This document shows positions 8,314-16,190 of a stretch of DNA of 64,000 nucleotides, in pieces. The translations under genes were made by a program, and so were the position numbers. The stretch's first letter is position 1. Every line of letters begins with the position of its first letter. The notes beneath the pieces were generated by a model. That model searched no databases. It was not told the origin of the DNA and saw nothing but the letters and a program-made list of their open reading frames with translations. This DNA comes from an uncultured Barnesiella sp. (GTDB taxonomy: Bacteria > Bacteroidota > Bacteroidia > Bacteroidales > Barnesiellaceae): positions 1 through 64,000 of the forward strand of contig CALUFO010000007.1 in NCBI GenBank assembly GCA_944320015.1. The letters run 5' to 3'.

Positions 8314-8361
8314 CATTCCCCCTATATTCCTTTGCAGGAAGCGCAGGGGGAATGTTTTTTT
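8314..8361 (+). terminator. Terminator of nadC
   Basis: CATTCCCCC (8314-8322) pairs with GGGGGAATG (8346-8354). A small TTCC/GGAA stem lies inside, and seven T follow. It lies about 60 bases after the nadC stop. Confidence 0.75.
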
Positions 8362-8757
8362 ACTCCTCTTTTGTCGGACAAACGGTGGGAGCCATTCGCT
8401 GTTGGTATTGCCGGGCCGGTGTGGCTTTATTTAAGGGAGAGAGTACTAATCGAGACTTCATGCCGTCGGGGTGTAGAAGGTCGAAATCGCTGTATTGTAT
8501 ATAGAAGTACACTCTTCCCGGTTGATAGCCGAAGGAGTGGGTTTCGTTCCAAAATATTTCGTTCCCAGTGTGGTCGATCGCGCTTCGGTGTGTGGTGTAT
8601 GGAAGGGGAATGACAGGTTTCGGCTGATGTCCCGGCCGATTGCACCCATTGTTCCACAATGTATCCTCGGTTATAGTGTTTGTCGATGATATTGGCGTTG
8701 GAGAAGGAACGCATGAAGAGGGCATCCCGCCCATCGGCTGGTGGATTGGGCAAATAT
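8360..8757 (-). pseudogene. Frameshifted partial copy of the neighbouring collagen-motif lipoprotein
   Basis: Two adjacent minus-strand frames together mirror the C-terminal two thirds of the intact gene at 8780-9235. From about 8756 to 8621 the translation contains RSFSNANIIDKHYNRGYIV, matching VFDNNDITDDLYINGYVL of the intact protein. From about 8617 it continues one base out of frame with PVIPLPYTTHR, WNETHSFGYQPG and FYIQYSDFD, matching PLPYVIHR, WTETYTYDYMPG and FYVQYSDFV. The equivalent of the normal stop is lost, so the frame runs on to 8360. Signal peptide and lipobox are missing. The remnant begins right behind the intact gene, as expected of a decayed tandem duplicate. Confidence 0.75.
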
Positions 8758-8779
8758 CGTTTTTCCTCTAAAATGTAGA

Positions 8780-9235
8780 TTAATTGTTGATTACCAAGCG
8801 GAATACCATATCGCCGGGTTGCTGCTGGACGAAATCGCTGTATTGCACATAAAATGCCACACTGCCTGGCATATAGTCGTAGGTATAGGTTTCGGTCCAT
8901 AGCATTTCCTTCCCACTGTTGTCGGTGTCGCCCCGGTGTATGACATAGGGCAGGGGGGTGATTACCTCGTCTTGTGTCCCGGGCGATTGCACGAGATAGC
9001 CCAGCACATAGCCGTTGATGTATAGGTCGTCGGTAATGTCGTTATTATCGAACACATACATATAATAGGTGTTCAAACCGTCGGGCGAGGTAACGAGTTC
9101 CCAGTCTTGCGAATTGACGGTATAGGTGTAGTATCTCCAATACATGCCCTCTCTCGCTGGACCTTGCGGCCCCATGGGACCTTCGCATGAAAAGAGGGTC
9201 AAACTTATGATAGCCAGCAGTAACAGTTTTTTCAT
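8780..9235 (-). CDS. Small lipoprotein with a collagen-like motif after the lipobox
   Basis: A 151-residue predicted lipoprotein of unknown function. The signal peptide MKKLLLLAIISLTLFSC ends in a lipobox with Cys17. EGPMGPQGP follows at once, a short collagen-like Gly-Pro repeat seen at the start of many Bacteroidales surface lipoproteins. The remainder (about 28-151) is rich in Tyr, Trp and Asp and probably beta-structured; I recognise no named domain. The frame opens 10 codons earlier, but the lipoprotein signal fixes the start at 9235. A TATATTTG box on the minus strand (9339-9332) may be its promoter. A decayed copy follows downstream. Confidence 0.75.
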   Translation of the reverse strand: MKKLLLLAIISLTLFSCEGPMGPQGPAREGMYWRYYTYTVNSQDWELVTSPDGLNTYYMYVFDNNDITDDLYINGYVLGYLVQSPGTQDEVITPLPYVIHRGDTDNSGKEMLWTETYTYDYMPGSVAFYVQYSDFVQQQPGDMVFRLVINN

Positions 9236-9520
9236 AATTTCCCGAATTAATTTGTTGATAACCATTTGGGCTCGGCCCTTTGCCGTGGGACAAATTCCCC
9301 GGTTGCGGTCTTGGCCTCCCGGTTTTGGTTACAAATATAACAATGTGTGGTAAAAAAGTAGTTCCTATTTGTGATAATTTATTTTTTTTAATGTTCTGTC
9401 CTGTTAGAGAAAGAGAAGGGTGTTGCTGTACGATGAATGTTTATCAACAAACCGATTTCAAATTTCTCTGTTTCGGCTTTTATATCTACCTTTGTGGCAT
9501 AATTGTGAAATTAGAAATTT
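9236..9520. other. Divergent intergenic region, lipoprotein and MATE promoters
   Basis: Holds no gene that I can see. A minus-strand -7 box TATATTTG (9339-9332) could serve the lipoprotein gene, and a plus-strand TACCTTTG (9487-9494) could serve the MATE gene with a leader of about 20 bases. Neither has a clear TTG at the right distance. Confidence 0.5.
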
Positions 9521-10885
9521 ATGACAGATCGTAATTCTCCGTTGATTTTGGGCAGCGAGCCGATAGGCAAGCTGTTGGTACAATATTCTGTACCGGCCAT
9601 TATAGCGATGACTGTCACATCGCTTTACAATATCATAGACAGTATTTTTATCGGTCATGGAGTAGGGGCACTGGCCATTGCCGGTTTGGCCGTTACTTTC
9701 CCGCTGATGAACTTGGTGGTGGCTTTTTGTACATTGGTAGGTATAGGAGGCGCTACGATAAGTTCGATCTTTTTGGGACAAGGCGATAAGGTGAGAGCGA
9801 CCGAGGTGGTTCACAATGTGCTGATTATGTGTCTGATCAATGCCGTTTGTTTCGGCGGATTGACCTATTTGTTCCTCGATCCCATTCTGTTGTTTTTCGG
9901 AGCGAGTCACGACACGCTGCCCTATGCCCGGGACTTTATGCAAGTGATCGTATTGGGTACCCCCATAGCCTATGTGTTCATCGGGCTGAACAACGTGATG
10001 CGGGCGACAGGCTATCCCCGCAAAGCCATGTACTCGTCGTTGCTGACTGTGGGGTGCAATGTGGTTTTAGCGCCGATATTTATATTTTCGTTTGGCTGGG
10101 GCATACGGGGTGCCGCGTTGGCAACCGTAGTTTCACAGGCTGTCGCGATGGTGTGGGTGCTTGCCCATTTTATCAACAAAGAGAGTTTTGTTCATTTCGA
10201 TAGCCGCTACGCTCGGTTGAAAGCCCGCATAGTCGGGAAGATTTTTTCGATAGGCATGTCGCCATTCCTGATGAATATGTGTGCCTGTGTGGTGGTAATC
10301 TTTATCAACAACGCATTGCAGAGAACCGGTGGCGACTTGGCTATCGGCGCCTATGGAATTGTGAACCGCACGGTGATGTTGTTCGTTATGATTGTGATGG
10401 GTATCACGCAGGGTATGCAGCCGATTGTAGGATACAATTACGGGTCGAAACAGTATGACCGGGTGCGCAAGACTTTGTGGTATGGCATTATGGCGGGAGT
10501 CATTGTCATGAGTGTGGGATTTGTGTTGAGCGAGTTGTTTCCCCACGCTATTGTGGCGATGTTCACCACGAGCGAGGAGTTGGTCGATTTGTCGGTCATA
10601 GGCCTTCGCATCAGTTGTGTGATGTTCCCGTTTGTCGGATGCCAGATTGTCATTTCCAACTTCTTCCAGTCGATTGGTAAGGCTCCGGTGTCGATATTCC
10701 TTTCGCTGTCGAGGCAGTTGTTATTCCTGTTGCCGTTGTTGCTTATCTTGCCCAACTACTTGTCTACGAATGGGGTATGGTGGAGTATGCCCATCTCAGA
10801 CTTCATTGCGTTTGTGGTGGCTGTTATCGCTTTGTTGATGCACCAGCGTTCTATCCGGCGAAAGTATCAAGGAGTTCAATCTTAA
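9521..10885 (+). CDS. MATE family multidrug/Na+ antiporter
   Basis: A 454-residue inner-membrane protein with about 12 membrane helices in two homologous halves, typical of MATE exporters (NorM/DinF/MepA superfamily), which expel cationic drugs or metabolites using Na+ or H+ gradients. The first half starts with PIGKLLVQYSVPAI, a common MATE opening, and the second half contains GITQGMQPIVGYNYGS, the conserved MATE repeat motif. The substrate cannot be told from sequence. mgsA starts 12 bases downstream and probably shares the transcript. Confidence 0.9.
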   Translation: MTDRNSPLILGSEPIGKLLVQYSVPAIIAMTVTSLYNIIDSIFIGHGVGALAIAGLAVTFPLMNLVVAFCTLVGIGGATISSIFLGQGDKVRATEVVHNVLIMCLINAVCFGGLTYLFLDPILLFFGASHDTLPYARDFMQVIVLGTPIAYVFIGLNNVMRATGYPRKAMYSSLLTVGCNVVLAPIFIFSFGWGIRGAALATVVSQAVAMVWVLAHFINKESFVHFDSRYARLKARIVGKIFSIGMSPFLMNMCACVVVIFINNALQRTGGDLAIGAYGIVNRTVMLFVMIVMGITQGMQPIVGYNYGSKQYDRVRKTLWYGIMAGVIVMSVGFVLSELFPHAIVAMFTTSEELVDLSVIGLRISCVMFPFVGCQIVISNFFQSIGKAPVSIFLSLSRQLLFLLPLLLILPNYLSTNGVWWSMPISDFIAFVVAVIALLMHQRSIRRKYQGVQS

Positions 10886-10897
10886 AAATATAGAGCT

Positions 10898-11341
10898 ATG
10901 AAAAAGAGGTTAACAATTGCGTTGGTAGCGCACGATAATCGTAAAGCCGATATGGTGGAGTGGGTGAAGCACAATGCCGAATTGCTGTCGCATCATCATT
11001 TGGTGTGTACCGGCACGACCGGCCGTTTGATAAAGGAGGCCTTTGAGGAGCTGAATATCCCGGCCGATGTCACCTGTATGAACTCGGGTCCGCTGGGAGG
11101 CGATGCCGAAATAGCCGCTTTGGTTGTGCGTCATCAGGTCGATTTGGCCATATTCTTGATCGACGACCTTAATCCGCAACCACACGAAGCCGATATACAG
11201 ATGTTGCTCCGTCAGTGCCGGGTGCACAATGTGCCCATCGCTTGCAACCGGTATAGCGCCGACCTGATGATTACCAGCACGCTGTGGGACGACGATTCGT
11301 ATGTGCCCAGCGAGCCGAAATATGCCTATTTCCAGCGATAA
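10898..11341 (+). CDS. mgsA: Methylglyoxal synthase
   Basis: A 147-residue cytoplasmic enzyme that converts dihydroxyacetone phosphate to methylglyoxal and phosphate, a bypass of lower glycolysis when sugar phosphates build up. Diagnostic motifs are ALVAHDNRK, the phosphate-binding TGTTG, and MNSGPLGGDAEI, which holds the catalytic aspartate. Length matches the family. It is the second gene of a MATE-mgsA unit and has a terminator 28 bases after its stop. Confidence 0.95.
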   Translation: MKKRLTIALVAHDNRKADMVEWVKHNAELLSHHHLVCTGTTGRLIKEAFEELNIPADVTCMNSGPLGGDAEIAALVVRHQVDLAIFLIDDLNPQPHEADIQMLLRQCRVHNVPIACNRYSADLMITSTLWDDDSYVPSEPKYAYFQR

Positions 11342-11369
11342 GGAATTCGGGCGGATTTTTATTTTAGAG

Positions 11370-11404
11370 GCGGTTATATGTGTGAGCGTATAGCCGCTTT
11401 TTTT
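11370..11404 (+). terminator. Terminator of the MATE-mgsA unit
   Basis: GCGGTTATA (11370-11378) pairs with TATAGCCGC (11389-11397), with one G-T pair, and is followed by seven T. The convergent ABC-F gene ends one base beyond it. Confidence 0.75.
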
Positions 11405-11405
11405 G

Positions 11406-13295
11406 TTAACCCTCGATTTCACTGAGCTCGAGCCAGCGCATGGTCTTTTCGTCGAGGGTTTCGGTGATTATAGGCAATCGTTTCGACAGGTCGGTGAGAG
11501 TCTCTACATCGAGAGTGCCGCTGCAAAGTTGCGATTCGATTGTTTTTTTCTCCTCTTCCAGTTGGGCGATTTCGGTTTCGATCTCTTCCATTTCCTTGCG
11601 CTCTTTAAAAGATAGCCGTCGTCTGACGTTCTCGGCAGGTTTTTGTTTTTCGGCGGGATTCTTTTTGTTCTCTTTCCGATTCTTTTCGGACTGTTCTTGC
11701 CGCGCTTTCTGCTCCTGTGCCTCTCGCCATTCGCGATAGTCGGTATAATTGCCGGGGAAATCCTTTAATTGGCCGTTGCCTTTGAAAACCAATAGGTGAT
11801 CGACCACCTTGTCCATAAAATAGCGGTCGTGCGAAACAACGATGACACACCCTTTGAAACGGCTCAGATACTCCTCGAGAATATTGAGGGTAACGATGTC
11901 GAGGTCGTTGGTCGGTTCGTCGAGAACCAAGAAATTGGGGTTGCTGATGAGTACGGTGCAGAGATAAAGCCTCCGGCGCTCGCCGCCGCTGAGTTTATAA
12001 ATATAGTTGTGTTGGGTCTCGGGGGTGAAAAGGAAATGTTGCAGGAATTGCGAGGCCGACAGTTTGCGTCCGTCGCCAAGCGAAATTTCCTCGGCGATGT
12101 TGCGCACGGCGTCGATTACTTTCATCTGCTCGTTGAATTGGAGACCCTCTTGGCTGTAATATCCGAATTTTACCGTTTCGCCAATATCGAACCTCCCGCT
12201 ATCGGGCTTCACCTCGCCGATGAGCATTTTGATAAAGGTCGATTTGCCTGTGCCGTTGTTCCCTACGATACCCATTTTTTCGTATCGGGCAAAGGTGTAG
12301 TTGAAATCCTCGATGATTTTCAAGTCGCCAAACCGTTTGCTTATACCTTTTGCTTCGAATATTTTGGAGCCGATGTACGACGATTTCACTTCGAGCCGCA
12401 CCTGTCCGGCCGATTTCTCCCGGCGGGCTTTCTCCTGCAATTCATAAAAGGCGTCGATGCGGTATTTGGCTTTCGTTCCCCGAGCTTGCGGTTGCCGTCT
12501 TATCCAATCCAGTTCGGTACGCAGCAGGTTGCGGGCACGGTCTATTTCGGCGTTTTGGTTTTCGATGCGTTCCTCCCGTTTTTCGAGGTAATAACTGTAA
12601 TTCCCTTTGTAGGAGTAGAGTGTGTGGTTGTCGATTTCGACAATCTGGTTGCACACCCGGTCGAGGAAATAGCGGTCGTGAGTGACCATCAGCAGGGTCA
12701 TGTGGGAGCGCCGCAGGAAGTCTTCGAGCCACTCGGTCATGTCGATGTCGAGGTGGTTGGTAGGTTCGTCGAGAATGAGCAGGTCGGGCTCGGTGATGAG
12801 TACATTGGCCAAAGCCAGCCGTTTTAATTGTCCGCCCGAAAGTTCTTTGACGGGCTGGTCGAAATTGTTGATTTTCAACTGTGAGAGAATCTGCTTGGCT
12901 CGTTGTTCATAGTCCCATGCTTTGGCATGTTCCATGCGGTCGAGAAGTTCTTGCAAGCGGAGCAAGTCGTTGGCTTGCACGGCTTTTTCGTATTCGGCGA
13001 TCAAGCGCACGGTTTCGTTTTCCGATTGGAAGCAGGCCTCTATCACCGATAATTCGGGCGGGTAGGATGGCGATTGTTCCAAATAGCCGATACGCAGCCC
13101 GTTCCGGCAGGTAATGTTTCCGCTGTCGTAGTCTTCCTTGCCGGCCAAAATATTCAGCAAGGTGGTTTTCCCGGCTCCGTTTTTGGCGATTAACCCTATG
13201 TGGTCGCCTTCGCCGATCCCCAGCGATATATTTTCAAAGAGAATGCGGTCTCCAAACGACTTGGTGAGATTCTCTATTTGTAGGTAGCTTATCAT
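11406..13295 (-). CDS. ABC-F family ATPase
   Basis: A soluble protein of 629 residues with two ABC ATPase cassettes and no membrane segment, as in ABC-F proteins that act on ribosomes. Cassette one has Walker A KNGAGKTT, signature LSGGQLKR and Walker B LLILDEPTNHLD; cassette two has GNNGTGKST, LSGGERRR and LVLDEPTNDLD. The linker between them is charged and helical, and a lysine/glutamate-rich coiled-coil tail (about 530-620) resembles that of Uup. The Uup branch is my best guess; antibiotic-resistance ABC-F proteins usually lack this tail. The start at 13295 (MISYLQIENL) fits the family better than the ATG 24 bases earlier. Confidence 0.85.
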   Translation of the reverse strand: MISYLQIENLTKSFGDRILFENISLGIGEGDHIGLIAKNGAGKTTLLNILAGKEDYDSGNITCRNGLRIGYLEQSPSYPPELSVIEACFQSENETVRLIAEYEKAVQANDLLRLQELLDRMEHAKAWDYEQRAKQILSQLKINNFDQPVKELSGGQLKRLALANVLITEPDLLILDEPTNHLDIDMTEWLEDFLRRSHMTLLMVTHDRYFLDRVCNQIVEIDNHTLYSYKGNYSYYLEKREERIENQNAEIDRARNLLRTELDWIRRQPQARGTKAKYRIDAFYELQEKARREKSAGQVRLEVKSSYIGSKIFEAKGISKRFGDLKIIEDFNYTFARYEKMGIVGNNGTGKSTFIKMLIGEVKPDSGRFDIGETVKFGYYSQEGLQFNEQMKVIDAVRNIAEEISLGDGRKLSASQFLQHFLFTPETQHNYIYKLSGGERRRLYLCTVLISNPNFLVLDEPTNDLDIVTLNILEEYLSRFKGCVIVVSHDRYFMDKVVDHLLVFKGNGQLKDFPGNYTDYREWREAQEQKARQEQSEKNRKENKKNPAEKQKPAENVRRRLSFKERKEMEEIETEIAQLEEEKKTIESQLCSGTLDVETLTDLSKRLPIITETLDEKTMRWLELSEIEG

Positions 13296-13503
13296 TGTCT
13301 CGTGAAAAAATCCAGTCAAATTTACGATAAATGTGCCGATTGAGCAAATGCCCTTTTACTTTGCATCTGGCGGAAAGTGGGAGGGCGCTCTTTTGGGGGC
13401 GTGTAAGGTTCGGTTTATGGAGGATTTTTTTCTGAACTTATTTGATAGATCAACCGGGAAATGAGGGGAAAGAGAATTTCTTTATCAAAAAAAGCCAAAA
13501 TAG

Positions 13504-13534
13504 GTTGGGATTTAAGAATAAAGTCTTATCTTTG
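13504..13534 (+). promoter_or_regulatory. Orphan consensus promoter
   Basis: TTG (13504-13506), 20 bases, TATCTTTG (13527-13534). It points into a gene-free stretch, with the convergent bioB stop about 290 bases away. Confidence 0.6.
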
Positions 13535-13540
13535 CAAAGT

Positions 13541-13830
13541 TTGATTGTACTCAATGATGCAACATCATTGATTTTACCAATCTTGTTATCCTATCTATCT
13601 ACCTAAAACACAACACACAAACGCCGACATTATCCGTTATTGCAAGACTGTAAAGCATTTGGTCGGAAATGCAGGGTCTTGCGGGAAATGCTCCTCTTTT
13701 CCCCTTTATCCCGTTTTATGCCATATAGACAGTTGTAAACGACAGCAGTTGTTTGCCGGCTTGCTTACGCATGCCGGATTCGCCGTTGTACAGCGACATG
13801 GCATTCAGCGGCATTGAGTGGAAAGAATAT
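13541..13830 (+). ncRNA. Candidate structured small RNA
   Basis: A transcript from the promoter at 13504-13534 would begin near 13541. Almost at its 5' end is a perfect 9-base-pair hairpin: TCAATGATG (13551-13559), loop CAA, CATCATTGA (13563-13571). An outer GATTG/CAATC pairing (13543-13547 with 13578-13582) encloses it. No open frame of useful size follows. The 3' end is not defined; no clear terminator was found before bioB, so the stated end is only the boundary with bioB. I do not recognise a known RNA family. Confidence 0.35.
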
Positions 13831-14790
13831 TTACAGCGGGTCGTACCCCGTGGCCTGTATCAAATCTTTGTCGTTGTCGACTCCCGAGCCGAGAGTGGTG
13901 AGCATGTCGCCCATGAGCAAGCCGTTCACTCCGGCGCGCAAAGCCTGTCTTTGGGTCTCACGGGAGAGCCGGGCGCGGCCGCCGGCAAAGCGAATGAAGG
14001 CGTGGGGCAGTACGAAGCGGAAGAGGGCGATAGTTACCAATATATCCTCGTCGCCGATAGGGGCGATATGTTCCAACGGTGTTCCCGGTATGGGAATTAG
14101 AATGTTCATGGGGACAGAACATACGCCCAGTTCTTTCAATTCAAACGCCAACTCGATGCGTTGCCGCATGGTCTCGCCCATGCCGATGATGCCTCCCGAG
14201 CAGATTTCCATGCCCAGTTCCTGAGCCGTGCGAATCGTCTCTTTTTTCTGTTCCGATGTGTGCGTGGTACACAGCTCGGGGAAATAGGACGACGCAGTCT
14301 CGAGATTGCAGTGGTAGCGCTTCACGCCGGCCGCTTTTAGTTTTTGTAGGTTTTCCCGATTAAGCAGCCCCATCGAGGCGCATAGTTGCAGGCTGGTCTC
14401 ACGCCCCATACGGCGGTAGAGGTCGCAGAAGTAGTCGAGCTCTTCGCCCCGCACGCTGCGTCCGCTGGTCACGAGCGACAGCCGTTTGATGCCTTGTGAT
14501 TCGTTGTGCCGGGCTATCGTCATGGCCTCTTCTTCGGGAATAGCGTCATAGGTTTCGATACGAGTATGGTAGTGAGCCGACTGGGCACACCATTTGCAAT
14601 TCTCGGGACAATGTCCCGAGCGGGCGTTGATGATAGAGCAACTGTCGAATGTGCGGTTGCAAAAGTGCCGGCGAATCTCGTCGGCCGCGGCATATAATTC
14701 GGGGCGGTCGGCATGTAGAGCCAATTCGATGGCCTCGTCGAGGGTAATTTCGCCGCCGGCCAGTATGCGGTTTTTTATCTCTTGTAACAT
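13831..14790 (-). CDS. bioB: Biotin synthase
   Basis: A 319-residue radical SAM enzyme that inserts sulfur into dethiobiotin to form biotin. The cluster motif is in SGHCPENCKWC (CxxxCxxC). The [2Fe-2S]-cluster region includes NARSGHCPENC and the later conserved NLETA and IIGMGET. The frame opens 15 codons upstream, but a -7 box TACATTTG on the minus strand (14840-14833) puts transcription start near 14826, so the ATG at 14790 is preferred. No other biotin gene is in the window. Confidence 0.92.
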   Translation of the reverse strand: MLQEIKNRILAGGEITLDEAIELALHADRPELYAAADEIRRHFCNRTFDSCSIINARSGHCPENCKWCAQSAHYHTRIETYDAIPEEEAMTIARHNESQGIKRLSLVTSGRSVRGEELDYFCDLYRRMGRETSLQLCASMGLLNRENLQKLKAAGVKRYHCNLETASSYFPELCTTHTSEQKKETIRTAQELGMEICSGGIIGMGETMRQRIELAFELKELGVCSVPMNILIPIPGTPLEHIAPIGDEDILVTIALFRFVLPHAFIRFAGGRARLSRETQRQALRAGVNGLLMGDMLTTLGSGVDNDKDLIQATGYDPL

Positions 14791-14963
14791 AGCATATACT
14801 TGGGGTAAAACCTCTGTTTTATTTCGAGAGTACAAATGTAGATTTTTTTGCTGAACCGAGCGGTCGAATTACCCCATAAAAATGATGTAAAAAAATATGG
14901 CGCTTTAATCCTTTCGTTTTTAGATAGATAATGAAATAGGTGCATTTTTTTTGCCGATAACTA

Positions 14964-14993
14964 TTGCTATCTACAAAAAAATATCTACTTTTG
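14964..14993 (+). promoter_or_regulatory. Promoter of the SRP RNA and tRNA-Thr
   Basis: TTG (14964-14966), 19 bases, TACTTTTG (14986-14993). Predicted start of transcription, about 14999-15000, coincides with the first paired bases of the SRP RNA. Confidence 0.65.
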
Positions 14994-14997
14994 TGCC

Positions 14998-15096
14998 CGG
15001 GTAAGTCCTATACGGCCAGCTCCTTGTGAATCCCCCAGGGCTTGACCGCAGCAAGGGTAGCCGGTTGTAGCGGCGCGATGTAGATAGCTTACCCAC
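14998..15096 (+). ncRNA. ffs: Signal recognition particle RNA, small bacterial type
   Basis: About 99 bases that fold as one long hairpin. The ends GGGTAAG (14999-15005) and CTTACCC (15088-15094) pair. Near the tip lies the domain IV region where Ffh binds, with CCCCCAGGGC and then CGCAGCAAGGGTAGCCG, matching the Bacteroidota form of SRP RNA. It works with Ffh and the receptor FtsY (encoded at 50452 here) to target membrane proteins. The ends are estimated to within a few bases. Confidence 0.85.
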
Positions 15097-15098
15097 CT

Positions 15099-15172
15099 GC
15101 CTCTTTAGCTCAGTTGGCCAGAGCACGTGATTTGTAATCTCGGGGTCGTTGGTTCGAATCCGACAAGAGGCT
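15099..15172 (+). tRNA. tRNA-Thr (TGT)
   Basis: A 74-base cloverleaf. The acceptor arms GCCTCTT and AAGAGGC pair perfectly. The D arm is GCTC/GAGC, the anticodon loop TTTGTAA has anticodon TGT at 15133-15135, and the T arm GTTGG/CCGAC carries loop TTCGAAT. The anticodon stem has one T-T mismatch. CCA is not encoded. It starts 2 bases after the SRP RNA and very likely shares its transcript. Confidence 0.93.
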
Positions 15173-15178
15173 CAAAAG

Positions 15179-15217
15179 AAAATAGGCTGTGTCGCACATT
15201 TCGACACAGCCTATTTT
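15179..15217 (+). terminator. Terminator of the SRP RNA-tRNA transcript
   Basis: Perfect 16-base arms (15179-15194 and 15202-15217) with a 7-base loop. The stem has a GGCTGTGTCG core and A/T-tract ends. Confidence 0.85.
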
Positions 15218-15228
15218 GTATTATATAG

Positions 15229-15265
15229 AAAAGGAGTCGTGCCCGAAGCGGGCTCGGCTCCTTTT
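15229..15265 (-). terminator. Terminator of the outer-membrane protein gene
   Basis: AAAAGGAG...GCCCG (from 15229) pairs with CGGGC...CTCCTTTT (to 15265) around a 3-base loop, with two small mismatches. The minus-strand T tract lies on the side away from the gene at 15296. Confidence 0.65.
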
Positions 15266-15295
15266 GATATTACTCAATGGGATAAGTCGATTAGA

Positions 15296-15979
15296 TTAGA
15301 AGCACCAGCCTACGCGCAACGAGGGAGTGGCGTGGAACCCGAAGGAGCTAACCAAAGTGGACTGTGTTCCTTTGGTCTCGTTGGTAGTGTTTCCGGAAAC
15401 AGTCGTTGTAGAACCTCTCTTGGAACTCAGCGATTCATAACCTAAACCGAGCTCAAAGCCCATGTAGAGACCTTTACACAGATAAACGTCAACACCGGTG
15501 AATACGTTTACACCAAATCCCAGCCCGGGACGTTTAGTTTCTGTGTAATTGTCGTCCTCGGTATTGTCGGATTTGGTTTTGGTAGTCGAGGTGAGCAGAC
15601 CGATTTCGCCACCGACATAGGGCGAGATTCTTTCATATTTGGCAAAGTGGTATTCAAAACCGGGCATAAAAGAGAATGTCGTTTGTGTGGTTCTGCTGTA
15701 TCTTTCTTGTTCTTTTTGATTGGCATCCTTGTAGAATGTAGTCGTTTTATTGGTAGATGTGTTCAATCCCAGATTCAAGCGGACGGCCATGTTCTCGTTC
15801 AGGTGCAGGCGTACTTTGGCACCGTACTCGGGCAGTGAGAAACCGCCATCGGTTGCCCCACCGGGCGAATAGCTCAATTCGGTTGAGATTGTCATTGCCT
15901 CGGGTTTGTACTTGTTCTGTGCATTTACACTGGTCAGCACAAAAGCGGCCATAGCTGCCACTAAGAAAAATTTTTTCAT
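15296..15979 (-). CDS. Outer-membrane beta-barrel protein
   Basis: A 227-residue exported protein. The signal peptide spans about residues 1-20 (MKKFFLVAAMAAFVLTSVNA). After it come about eight alternating hydrophobic/polar strands with charged, variable loops (for example a Thr/Lys/Asp-rich loop around 135-150). The chain ends in a C-terminal aromatic residue, WCF, typical of barrel proteins recognised by BamA. It fits the broad 'outer membrane protein beta-barrel' families; no specific role can be given. It is a single gene with its own terminator. Confidence 0.7.
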   Translation of the reverse strand: MKKFFLVAAMAAFVLTSVNAQNKYKPEAMTISTELSYSPGGATDGGFSLPEYGAKVRLHLNENMAVRLNLGLNTSTNKTTTFYKDANQKEQERYSRTTQTTFSFMPGFEYHFAKYERISPYVGGEIGLLTSTTKTKSDNTEDDNYTETKRPGLGFGVNVFTGVDVYLCKGLYMGFELGLGYESLSSKRGSTTTVSGNTTNETKGTQSTLVSSFGFHATPSLRVGWCF

Positions 15980-16128
15980 AATGTTATTTTTTTTGTTATT
16001 CCTACTCTTTTAATGGTTTTCGGACACTCCATTAATGCAAATATATTCAAAACTTTTTAATTGTAAAATTTTTTAAATGGATTTTTTATGATGCGGTTTC
16101 GGGGGAAATAATGGAGGGAATAAAAACA

Positions 16129-16169
16129 AAAACAGCAGGGGCGAAAAGCAAACTGGCCCCTGCTGTTTT
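16129..16169 (-). terminator. Terminator of the lipid A operon
   Basis: Perfect 14-base arms AAAACAGCAGGGGC (16129-16142) and GCCCCTGCTGTTTT (16156-16169) with a 13-base loop. It lies 22 bases beyond the lpxA stop and has T runs on the minus strand. Confidence 0.85.
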
Positions 16170-16190
16170 GTAGCTGTATCGGATAAAATA

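Larger units (their letters stand above)
13296..13830. other. 535-base region without a protein gene
   Basis: Between the start of the ABC-F gene and the end of bioB there is no convincing coding frame on either strand. The region contains a consensus plus-strand promoter (13504-13534), a strong hairpin right after it, and an imperfect inverted repeat with CCGGC and GCCGG arms near 13758-13779. The first 200 bases show nothing clear. Confidence 0.6.

Noticed and set aside
13554..13571. Short frame MMQHH as a possible histidine leader peptide
   Set aside because: Only two His codons, no histidine genes downstream, and the bases are better explained as the two arms of a hairpin.
13753..14100. 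115-codon plus-strand open frame
   Set aside because: It starts at TTG and lies mostly antisense to bioB; no family features are seen.
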